The notes under the pieces: generated by a model
Told to the model about the DNA's origin: nothing
Database searches by the model: none
What the model saw: the letters and a program-made list of their open reading frames with translations, nothing else
NCBI GenBank assembly: GCA_002721775.1
Contig: PBLM01000016.1
Span: forward strand, 3,496 to 24,539
DNA length: 21,044 bases
Origin: Rhodospirillaceae bacterium
GTDB taxonomy: Bacteria > Pseudomonadota > Alphaproteobacteria > Puniceispirillales > Puniceispirillaceae
Direction of reading: 5' to 3'
Part shown: positions 14,710 through 21,044 of the stretch, piece after piece
How positions within the stretch are numbered: the first letter of the stretch is position 1
Layout of the letters: the number at the start of each line of letters is the position of its first letter
Translations under genes and position numbers: made by a program

Positions 14710-15996
14710 CTATCCGTATCCAAGCAATCTTGGAACGGTCATTGAAACAGCCGGTATGTAGGTCACTAGAATAATTATTGCGATATGCACAAGGTAGAAC
14801 GGCAACATTTCAGAGACTACAGATTCAATGCGCTCCCTACTAACTGCAGATGCTACAAATAAAATTAATCCCATTGGTGGAGTGGCAAGCCCTATTGTGA
14901 GATTAACACACATGATAATGGCGAAGTGAAGAGGGTCGACACCCACAGCTAGCGCTGTAGGAGTAAGAATGGGTCCTAGAATCAAAATTGCAGGTCCGGC
15001 ATCAAGAAACATTCCAATAATCAAAAGGAGTACATTAATCATCAACAATACTGTATATTTATTATCAGTGTATTCGAATAGGAATGCCGTTAAAAGTTTG
15101 GGCACTCCAGATAGTGTGGCGATCCAAGCAAAAACAGTCGCCATACCAACAGCCATTAGGATAACGCTCGATGATACTGCCGTTCGGAAAAGCATATCCT
15201 TAATTCTTGTGAGCGGAAGACTTTTCATAAACATACATAGAATGGCAGCATAAACCACGGCAGCTCCGGCAGCTTCCGTGGGAGTAAAAATACCTGACAA
15301 AATCCCACCTATTATAATAAACGGTGTCAGCAACGGCCAAAATGCATTAAGTCCTGCTCGCGCAGCAACACGTAGTCCTGGAAACTGGTCTGCTACAGGA
15401 TATTCACGTCGGCGTGCGATTAGAGACACCATGGTCATTAAACCTACTCCGGTCAGCAAACCAGGGATAACTCCGGCTAAAAAAAGCGCAGCAACAGAAA
15501 TCTCCATTATGTAAGCATATACAATCATAATTATGCTTGGAGGAATAATCGGCCCAATTACAGAGGAGGCAGCTGTTACCGCAGCTGAAAATTTCCTTGA
15601 ATAACCTTGCTTTTCCATTGCGGGTATCAACATGGAGCCTAAAGCAGATGTATCTGCAACTGCAGAGCCACTCAACCCTGCAAAAAATATAGAAGACACA
15701 ACGTTGACGTGAGCAAGACCACCTCTTAGATGGCCAACTAAAACTTTGGCAAAATAGACGAGTCGTTCAGTTATACCGCCAACATTCATTATTTCACCCG
15801 CGAGGATAAACATAGGAATGGCAAGTAATGGGAACTGATTGATTCCGATATAAAGCTTTTGAGCAATGATTGCCAAAAAGAAATCTTTGCCTGCTAGTAT
15901 CAATCCTATCATCGGTGCCGCACCAAGGGCAAAAACGATTGGCATGCCAACGGCTATCAGGGCAAGCATAATCCATATGAAGGTAATCGGTATCAT
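14710..15996 (-). CDS. dctM: TRAP transporter large permease subunit (DctM family)
   Basis: This hydrophobic protein (428 aa) has about 11-12 membrane segments and belongs to the DctM family, which couples substrate uptake to a sodium gradient. It shows the family signatures AIPMFILAGEIMN, SSIFFAGLSGSAVADTSALG, GPIIPPSIIMI, IFTPTEAAGAAVVYA and CVNLTIGLATPPMG. Two in-frame ATGs exist, at 16011 and 15996. The second is preferred because a strong GGGAGGA site lies 6 nt upstream of it (within the codons after the first ATG). There are 38 bp between it and dctQ, and 86 bp between its stop and dctP. Confidence 0.95.
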   Translation of the reverse strand: MIPITFIWIMLALIAVGMPIVFALGAAPMIGLILAGKDFFLAIIAQKLYIGINQFPLLAIPMFILAGEIMNVGGITERLVYFAKVLVGHLRGGLAHVNVVSSIFFAGLSGSAVADTSALGSMLIPAMEKQGYSRKFSAAVTAASSVIGPIIPPSIIMIVYAYIMEISVAALFLAGVIPGLLTGVGLMTMVSLIARRREYPVADQFPGLRVAARAGLNAFWPLLTPFIIIGGILSGIFTPTEAAGAAVVYAAILCMFMKSLPLTRIKDMLFRTAVSSSVILMAVGMATVFAWIATLSGVPKLLTAFLFEYTDNKYTVLLMINVLLLIIGMFLDAGPAILILGPILTPTALAVGVDPLHFAIIMCVNLTIGLATPPMGLILFVASAVSRERIESVVSEMLPFYLVHIAIIILVTYIPAVSMTVPRLLGYG

Positions 15997-16034
15997 CTCG
16001 AATCCTCCCATATGTCTTTCTTGTGCAATGACAT

Positions 16035-16589
16035 CTAAAATTCCTCCAAAATAGGCCGATGTTTTTCTGTAAATCTGTCCTTTTCAACGGGCTCTGAACG
16101 AGACAGTCCCAGCGCTCCCTCCAAGAATTGCTGAAGAGATACAAGCGCCATACTGGCCATACCTAGGGGAATTGAAACGAAAAACCAGTACATCGATACA
16201 TCACCCACTGCAATAGCTACCTGTGTTCTTCCGTTCCAAGCAAATTCATGGCTTTTTAAGGCCAAAAACGCACAAAAAATAAACACGGCAAGATGCATAA
16301 GTGTTAGAATGGATTGGGTAACTCTCTTCGGAAATTTAGAAATCATGATTTCTATGTTCGGGTGTATCCCCAACCTAAGAGCAATTGGAGCACCTAGAAA
16401 AACTAACCATAACATAGCGTATTTGGCCAATTCCTCTGACCAAGACAGACTATCGTTAAGCACATAGCGAAAAAAGACGCTAGCAGACACAATTACAGCT
16501 ATAGCTAGCACGAGAAACATGGCTCCCCATCGGCATGCGCTCAACTGAACCAAATTTATCACCGACAAAAATCGAATAAGTGAAGTCAT
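16035..16589 (-). CDS. dctQ: TRAP transporter small permease subunit (DctQ family)
   Basis: This 184-aa, four-helix membrane protein pairs with DctM in the TRAP complex. The family signature FFRYVLNDSLSWSEELAKY, followed by LWLVFLGAPIAL and a conserved H(P)NIEI, is present. It is the first gene of the minus-strand transporter/enzyme run. The main promoter is expected in the gap 16590-17035. The ribosome site is weak (GAGAC). Its C-terminal 25 residues are charged and probably cytoplasmic. Confidence 0.93.
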   Translation of the reverse strand: MTSLIRFLSVINLVQLSACRWGAMFLVLAIAVIVSASVFFRYVLNDSLSWSEELAKYAMLWLVFLGAPIALRLGIHPNIEIMISKFPKRVTQSILTLMHLAVFIFCAFLALKSHEFAWNGRTQVAIAVGDVSMYWFFVSIPLGMASMALVSLQQFLEGALGLSRSEPVEKDRFTEKHRPILEEF

Positions 16590-17035
16590 ATTAGTCTCTC
16601 ACCACTATTGATATTCATTCACCCAGTAATTGCACTAACCTCTATGTTTTTCCATTTCATAGCCGTTTTATACTGCATTCCGCCAATGCCATATTTCTTA
16701 AGCAATTAAATTTTTTCATGAGCTGGTAGACTAAGTTTCCAGTTTGCAAATGCTTTCCCTGGGTGTGTTTTCATTTATTTCCACTTTAAGTAAACCCTTG
16801 TTTATGGCTATCGTCAACAATTGGGCTGAGGCTACTTGCTTAGCCATCCCTACTAATAAATAGGTGCGATAAATATTATCATGGTAATAATGGGCTGCTG
16901 GTAAAGTTTGTTCTTCCTCTTTGATGGGAGCGATGATTAATATTATTATACTGAATGAACAAACAGCATTAACAACCTCATCTTGAAAATCAAACTGCTG
17001 CGGATGAATCAAATAACCACGAGGCTCGAAGTAAT
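16590..17035. promoter_or_regulatory. Divergent intergenic region between dctQ and the split transketolase
   Basis: This 446-bp region lies between divergently read operons and should hold both promoters, but no regulator gene is present. A hyphenated palindrome GATAA-ATA-TTATC (16868-16880) and the 8-bp TTTGCAAA near 16745 are the only neat dyads; the tract is AT-rich and either could be chance. On the minus strand a frame at 16731-17012 (93 aa, TTG start) stays open, with an amphipathic stretch after IIILIIAPIKEEE, but I recognise nothing in it. For dctQ a TATAAA is present about 85-90 nt upstream of the ATG, without a convincing -35 box. The transketolase gene has GAGG 11 nt before its TTG. 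Confidence 0.45.
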
Positions 17036-17872
17036 TTGAAAAAAGAAAATCGAGTAGACTCTAAACAGCTTAAAATATGGGCTACTAAAATCCGAAAGGA
17101 TGTAGTTCGTATGGTTGCACGTCATGGGCAAGGATATGTTCAGCAGGGGCTTGGAGCGGCAGACCTTTTCACTTATCTCTATTTTGAAGAGCTCAGACTT
17201 GACCAAATGGATTTTGATTGGCCTGACCGTGATAGATTTATATTATCAACTGCCCATAACACGGCAGTTTTTTATGCGACACTAGCAAGAGCAGGTCTTA
17301 TAGATCCCAGCGGTCTCAATGAGTATTGTCTTGACGGCACACCATTTGAAATTAATGCTTCAGAGAAGCTGGCTCCTTTAGTCGAGTGCACTTGTGGTTC
17401 CCTTGGTCAGGGTTTGTCTGTTGCGGCTGGACTTGCTATGGGTCTGAAGCGGCAGAATCGCAATTCAAACGTTTATCTAATGCTCGGTGACGGTGAGCTT
17501 GAAGAGGGACAAATTTGGGAAGCAGCCATTTTTTCAGCCACTCATGAACTTGCAAATCTCATAATGATTATCGATTTAAATTATATGCAGGTTGAAGGAG
17601 ATGTTCGCAATGTGGCGGCCATAGATCCAGTTGATGAAAAGTTCATAGGTTTTGGCTGGCAAACATTGGTAATTGATGGACATAATTTTGATGAAATATT
17701 TTTGAGTTTTGAGGCCGCTAAAAAAGACACCAGTCGACCAACATGCATCATCGCTAAGACTACCCCAGGCAAAGGTGTCCCCTTTCTTGAGGGCAAAAAG
17801 AGCCATAATATGGTGTTGCCAGAAGAAGCTGCCAAAGATGCGCTGAATTGGCTGGAGACGCGCGTTGGCTAA
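17036..17872 (+). CDS. Split transketolase, N-terminal (ThDP-binding PP) subunit
   Basis: This 278-aa protein equals the first third of a transketolase and pairs with the gene that follows. The ThDP/Mg motif runs from GDGELEEGQIWEA (151-163) to N182. DRFILSTAH carries the second conserved His, and GSLGQGLSVAAGLA the nucleotide-loop glycines. Near the N terminus the usual GHxG is replaced by GYVQQGLG, so a His that contacts ThDP and substrate in transketolases appears to be Tyr; this may alter donor specificity. The start appears to be TTG at 17036, since no in-frame ATG or GTG precedes the conserved helix. Split transketolases serve pentose-type, apulose and sulfo-sugar pathways (SqwGH, AptAB). 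It overlaps the next gene by 8 bp. Confidence 0.88.
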   Translation: MKKENRVDSKQLKIWATKIRKDVVRMVARHGQGYVQQGLGAADLFTYLYFEELRLDQMDFDWPDRDRFILSTAHNTAVFYATLARAGLIDPSGLNEYCLDGTPFEINASEKLAPLVECTCGSLGQGLSVAAGLAMGLKRQNRNSNVYLMLGDGELEEGQIWEAAIFSATHELANLIMIIDLNYMQVEGDVRNVAAIDPVDEKFIGFGWQTLVIDGHNFDEIFLSFEAAKKDTSRPTCIIAKTTPGKGVPFLEGKKSHNMVLPEEAAKDALNWLETRVG

Positions 17873-18872
17873 AAAAGACATCAAATCAATTCAAACAGAG
17901 GCACGTCATCTAGATGATTTCTCTATAAAGCAGAATGCATCAATCAAATCTGTCTCAAAGTTCTATGGTGAAGCACTATTATCTGCTGCTCGCTTTGATA
18001 GCTCAATTCTAGCTCTCAGCGCGGACCTCACTGCCCCAACTGAGACAGACCTCATCCGTGACCAACTTCCCAAACAATTCATTATGGCGGGCATCGCTGA
18101 AGCAAAAATGGTTGGAGTGGGAGCAGGCCTTGCAAGAGCTGGATTCACACCATTTTTACACTCTTTTGCAGTATTTTTGACACGTCGAAGCTTTGACCAG
18201 ATTGCCATGCAGGTTGCCTACCCTAAAACCAACGTAAAGCTTGTAGGGTTCATGCCTGGCATAGACTCACTTCTTGGCGTCTCACATCAAGCAATAGACG
18301 ACTTAGCTCTTATGCGTGCATTGCCTAATATGACAGTCCTAGAACCTGCGGGCCCTGCAGATTACGAAGACGCAATAAAAGCAGCATTAGCTTATCATGG
18401 ACCTGTCTATCTAAGACTCTACCGTGCGAATTCACATGCCTCAAATTTGTCAGGTTTCCCGCCTTTGGCCATTGGCAGAATAAGACAGCTTTCGAGTGGA
18501 GAAGACGCAGTAATTTTTGCAACTGGGCTTATGGTAGAGATAGCGGTACAAGCATCAAAAAGATTAAAAGAAGAATCTATAAATGCAAGTGTAGTTGATT
18601 GCGCTAGCATTAAGCCGCTGGATGTTGAGGGTATACTGAGAGTGGTTTCCGAGTGTAAAATTGTCATTACTGCTGAAAACCATACCGTTGTGGGTGGTCT
18701 TGGTTCTGCAATCGCTGAAGTGATTGCTAGCAATAACATCGCTCGCCCTTTCTTTCGCATTGGAGTTCAGGATTGCTTTGCAGAAGGTGGAAGTAGAGAC
18801 TTTCTTTTTCAGAAATATGGGCTTACCGCAAACGATATCATTGCAAAAGTCAAACATGGCTTAGCACAATGA
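17865..18872 (+). CDS. Split transketolase, C-terminal (PYR plus C-domain) subunit
   Basis: This 335-aa protein completes the transketolase. The PYR domain has the catalytic Glu in AGIAEAKMVGVGAG (E79) and the FAVFLTRRSFDQI strand and turn of the family. The C-terminal Transketolase_C domain spans about 200-330, with AENHTVVGGLGSAIAE. The start is TTG at 17865, overlapping the upstream stop. A GGAG site exactly 7 nt before it (17854-17857) supports this choice. The same non-ATG start in both halves suggests modest, coupled synthesis. Its stop overlaps an ATG (ATGA, 18869) that opens a short remnant frame downstream. Role: transfers a two-carbon ketol unit from a ketose (phosphate or sulfo-ketose) to an aldose acceptor. 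Confidence 0.9.
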   Translation: MAKKDIKSIQTEARHLDDFSIKQNASIKSVSKFYGEALLSAARFDSSILALSADLTAPTETDLIRDQLPKQFIMAGIAEAKMVGVGAGLARAGFTPFLHSFAVFLTRRSFDQIAMQVAYPKTNVKLVGFMPGIDSLLGVSHQAIDDLALMRALPNMTVLEPAGPADYEDAIKAALAYHGPVYLRLYRANSHASNLSGFPPLAIGRIRQLSSGEDAVIFATGLMVEIAVQASKRLKEESINASVVDCASIKPLDVEGILRVVSECKIVITAENHTVVGGLGSAIAEVIASNNIARPFFRIGVQDCFAEGGSRDFLFQKYGLTANDIIAKVKHGLAQ

Positions 18873-19257
18873 CCAACATGTCTGAAAAGGTCGGTTTTAT
18901 AGTTTTAGGTGTCATGGGCTCAGCGGTCTTTTTCAATGATCGGTAGAACTGTCACACAAGGGCAGACGGAAGGGACATATTTATTGGGAACTGCACCAAT
19001 AACAAAACATGGTGCCACAACTAGAGAACAAGCAGTCTTGCTTGGAAAATTATATAGCGGAAGAGAGTTGCAATGAAGCTCCTGCAATCGCAATAGATAT
19101 CTAGACTGACAGGCACGAAGACTTTGTGCGCATGAAGCCATTGAGGCCCCCGGCATAAAAACACCAGGCCTGAAGATTAGGCTCAAAGCATTGAAATTTT
19201 AATCTGACATTTTCCCATTTGACGATTCACTAAAATGGCGAGACAAATAGTGGAAAA
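18869..19257 (+). pseudogene. Degraded region after the transketolase; starts with a 3-hydroxyisobutyrate dehydrogenase-like N terminus
   Basis: The gap before the next gene opens with an ATG that overlaps the transketolase stop. Its first residues, MSEKVGFIVLGVMGSA, look like the Rossmann opening of 3-hydroxyisobutyrate dehydrogenase/YihU-type reductases (with GLG changed to VLG). The frame stops at 18944. A different frame, from about 18936 to the TGA at 19074, remains open for about 45 codons, and another for about 30 codons until 19201, but I do not recognise either. This pattern suggests a decayed gene or a patchwork of remnants. Only about 16 residues support the dehydrogenase identity, so it is tentative. 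The region carries no clear promoter for the downstream aminotransferase gene. Confidence 0.4.
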
Positions 19258-19281
19258 TTGAAATCAAGGATAACCCTCGAC

Positions 19282-20592
19282 ATGACAGATGAGCTTCGAC
19301 AGGCCGCACGTGACCACTTAATTCGATATGGCGGTGATACGTTTCCAAATCTTTTTACCGAAGCAAAGGGATGTATCCTGCGTGACGACACCGGGCGCGA
19401 GATACTGGATTTTACTTCGGGTCAAATGTGCGCCACAATTGGCCACAATCATCCAAATATCGTGGGAGCCGTCGAACGCGCGGGACAAACTGCATATCAT
19501 ATGTTTAGCGGCATGATTCCTGAGGTCATCGCAGAATTAGCGCAACGTATCGCGCGCGATTGGATGCCGGCAGGATTAAGTAAATCACTCTGGATAAACA
19601 CTGGCTCTGAGAGTAACGAGGCAGCGATCCGGATGGCAAAAATGCACACTGGTGGGTTTGAAGTGATCGCCATTGGTGGCTCATGGCACGGCGTTACTGG
19701 GGTGGCGTCATCCGCGTCATTTGCCAGCGACCGTCGTGGATACGGGGTGCCGACGCCAGGTGTTTTTGCCATCCCAGAACCTAACGCCTATCGACCACAC
19801 ATTGATGCAGGCAGCGAGGAAGCATCGGCCATGGCTTGCCTGGAATTAGGTCTGAAGATGTTTGATATGACGTCGACAGGAAAGCCCGCTGCAATCATCG
19901 TCGAGCCGGTCCTCAGTGCCGGGGGTGTTCTAGTGCCTCCCAAGTGCTATCTTGAGGGATTACGTAAAGCGGCTGACAATCGAGGCATGCTGCTGATCTT
20001 CGACGAGGCACAAACCGCGTTCGGGCGGATCGGCACGCGGACTGGCGCGGAGTATTTTGGCATTACACCGGACATAATGAGCGTATCAAAAACGCTCGGA
20101 GGCGGATTGCCTCTGGCTGGAGTTATCACGACCAATGAAATTGAGGATGACATACATCAGAGGGGCTTCAGTTATTATACAAGCCATGTATCCGACCCAC
20201 TTTTAGCAATGGTCGGTCTGGCAGTACTAGATACCTTAGAGAACGAAAACCTGCTGAGCCGTGCGCAAACCATGGGTTCCTATTTGCGTCGTCAGATGGA
20301 AGGGTTGCAGCAAAAATATGAAGTCATCGGCGATATTCGCGGTGTAGGTATGTTGCTCGGGGTTGAGCTGGTGACCAACCGAGAAACCCGTGAACCGAAT
20401 CATAAATTAGGAGAGATCACTACAAAGAAATGTTACGATTATGGCTTAAGCATGAACATCAAACGCCGCGAGGAACGCGGTTCGGTATGGCGGATTGCGC
20501 CGCCGCTGACGATTTCAAAATCCGAAATAGATCGTGGTGTCGAAATCCTCGACCGCTCGTTGCGGGAATCTCTCGACTTGCTAGCCCGCTGA
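19282..20592 (+). CDS. Class III PLP aminotransferase close to 2,2-dialkylglycine decarboxylase
   Basis: This 436-aa PLP enzyme resembles 2,2-dialkylglycine decarboxylase, which decarboxylates and transaminates 2-methylalanine or isovaline. Shared stretches include DHLIRYGG, DFTSGQMCATIGH (with the DGD-specific Gln, Q48), TGSESNEAAIRMAK, SWHG (W135), FDEAQTAFGR (D241), the PLP lysine K270 in SVSKTLGGGLPLAG, TSHVSDPL and RIAPPLT. Two positions near the DGD active site differ (Val for Met after SWHG, Ala for Ser in LSAGG), so the substrate may not be identical. The ATG at 19282 gives an N terminus in register with DGD; an in-frame TTG at 19258 is the alternative. The gene is visibly richer in G+C than the rest of the window and unrelated in function to the sugar genes, which suggests separate acquisition. 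Confidence 0.88.
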   Translation: MTDELRQAARDHLIRYGGDTFPNLFTEAKGCILRDDTGREILDFTSGQMCATIGHNHPNIVGAVERAGQTAYHMFSGMIPEVIAELAQRIARDWMPAGLSKSLWINTGSESNEAAIRMAKMHTGGFEVIAIGGSWHGVTGVASSASFASDRRGYGVPTPGVFAIPEPNAYRPHIDAGSEEASAMACLELGLKMFDMTSTGKPAAIIVEPVLSAGGVLVPPKCYLEGLRKAADNRGMLLIFDEAQTAFGRIGTRTGAEYFGITPDIMSVSKTLGGGLPLAGVITTNEIEDDIHQRGFSYYTSHVSDPLLAMVGLAVLDTLENENLLSRAQTMGSYLRRQMEGLQQKYEVIGDIRGVGMLLGVELVTNRETREPNHKLGEITTKKCYDYGLSMNIKRREERGSVWRIAPPLTISKSEIDRGVEILDRSLRESLDLLAR

Positions 20593-20635
20593 TCGTTAGA
20601 GCATCCTGCTCAAAGGGACGTCCTTCTGAACAGTC

Positions 20636-20862
20636 TCATCTAAATGGTCCGGTTTGAATGTTAGTGCATTTGTCACATACCTGTAACACAGGCTTTGACC
20701 AAACATGCATTTTTTCAGGACTATCCACCACGGTAGTTTTTATGGTCGCCATATCAATCTTTTTATTTTGCTTGGGTGGCGCCACTGCTTTGAGATAACC
20801 CATTTGCCTGTGTAGATGGGGTGATCTGGACCAGCAACAGTGAAGCTTATAATCTTAGCCAT
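20636..20862 (-). pseudogene. Two overlapping tiny frames, possibly one small gene broken by a frameshift
   Basis: An ATG at 20862 with a purine-rich GGGGAAGGAG site opens a 40-codon frame (MAKIISFTVAGPDHPIY...) that stops at 20740. A second frame, ATG at 20803 to the stop at 20636 (55 codons), overlaps it and ends with a CDKC pair. Joining them near 20790-20803 would give one protein of about 75 residues, so a frameshift (real or sequencing error) in a small gene is plausible. No function is recognised. The ATG at 20862 overlaps the stop of the partial gene to its right (ATGGCTAA), consistent with an operon. Confidence 0.35.
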
Positions 20863-21043
20863 TACTCCTTCCCCTTTTCCTGAGGGGCTGAGAAGCTAAC
20901 TCATGGCCGAGAGCAATTTGGATATCTAATTCCTCCCAATCAGGCTCTCCACCTTCCTGCTTTCTCAGCTTTTGGTATGTTTCAGGCGTGTCCCCGCCAC
21001 AGGACGCCAAAACAAAAGATTTAGCTTTCTCATCAACGGGACC
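20855..21043 (-). CDS. Unknown protein, C-terminal 62 residues; gene runs off the right edge
   Basis: An open minus-strand frame enters from the window's right edge and stops at 20855. The visible part has a compositionally normal protein pattern (VLASCGGDTPETYQKL, PDWEELDIQIALGHELAS) and a basic tail (RKRGRSNG). I do not recognise a family. The stop overlaps the ATG of the next small frame. The gene's start and its full size lie outside the window. Confidence 0.5.
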   Translation of the reverse strand, partial: GPVDEKAKSFVLASCGGDTPETYQKLRKQEGGEPDWEELDIQIALGHELASQPLRKRGRSNG

Positions 21044-21044
21044 C

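Noticed and set aside
16640..16700. Sigma-54 promoter (TTGGCGGAATGC-like) upstream of dctQ
   Set aside because: The GG and GC elements are about 6 bp apart instead of the required 10, so the match fails.
16868..16880. GATAA-ATA-TTATC palindrome as a definite operator
   Set aside because: Short and AT-rich in an AT-rich gap; mentioned in the intergenic entry but not strong enough as a separate site.
18920..19186. 88-codon minus-strand frame in the gap after the transketolase
   Set aside because: Cys/Pro/Ser-rich composition typical of a chance frame; no ribosome site or known family; the region reads better as degraded sequence.
20600..20620. GAGCA/TGCTC hairpin after the aminotransferase as a terminator
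   Set aside because: Only a 5-bp stem with a 3-nt loop and no T-run on either strand.
1..21044. CRISPR arrays, tRNA or rRNA genes, insertion sequences, phage integration sites
   Set aside because: No repeated spacer-like units, cloverleaf-type sequence, transposase or flanking direct repeats were seen on reading both strands.

Overview
The window is an AT-rich stretch of bacterial chromosome. It is mostly a carbohydrate/acid catabolic region of the type found in marine Alphaproteobacteria. The grounds are a TRAP transporter, many short-chain dehydrogenases (SDRs), a split transketolase, tightly overlapped genes and a class III cyclase. This placement rests on gene content and style only; no rRNA or marker gene is present to fix it.

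Layout. Positions 1-858 (+) hold a class III nucleotide cyclase, probably cut by the window edge. Positions 890-3933 (-) hold a coupled pair: a ThDP enzyme of the acetolactate synthase/2-keto-acid decarboxylase type and an aldehyde dehydrogenase. Positions 4142-16589 (-) form one long co-directional block. In transcription order it contains a TRAP transporter (DctQ, DctM, DctP), a strong intrinsic terminator or attenuator, an SDR, the small (SAF) and large subunits of a UxaA-family lyase, two more SDRs and a second ThDP enzyme. It continues with a PfkB sugar kinase, a LacD/YihT-type class I aldolase, two small ferredoxin-fold monooxygenase-like proteins, a small lipoprotein candidate, a small Cys4 protein and an extended-SDR epimerase/dehydratase. 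Divergent from the TRAP genes, a split transketolase pair lies at 17036-18872 (+). It is followed by about 400 bp of apparently degraded sequence, then a more GC-rich gene close to 2,2-dialkylglycine decarboxylase (19282-20592, +), and finally small minus-strand ORFs running off the right edge.

How the genes could work together. A TRAP system imports an organic acid or acidic sugar. SDRs oxidise or reduce hydroxyls. The UxaA-family enzyme eliminates water (or sulfite, if it is SuyAB-like). The kinase and LacD-type aldolase split a phosphorylated ketose into C3 pieces. Transketolase moves C2 units. A ThDP enzyme plus aldehyde dehydrogenase could turn a 2-keto acid or aldehyde into a carboxylate. 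The kinase, aldolase, split transketolase, aldehyde dehydrogenase and UxaA-type two-subunit lyase all have relatives in sulfosugar/sulfolactate pathways (YihV, YihT, SqwGH, SlaB, SuyAB). An acidic-sugar or sulfonated-sugar route is therefore a reasonable hypothesis. No isomerase, sulfoquinovosidase or sulfite-handling gene is visible, so a non-sulfonated substrate is equally possible. No transcriptional regulator is encoded in the window.
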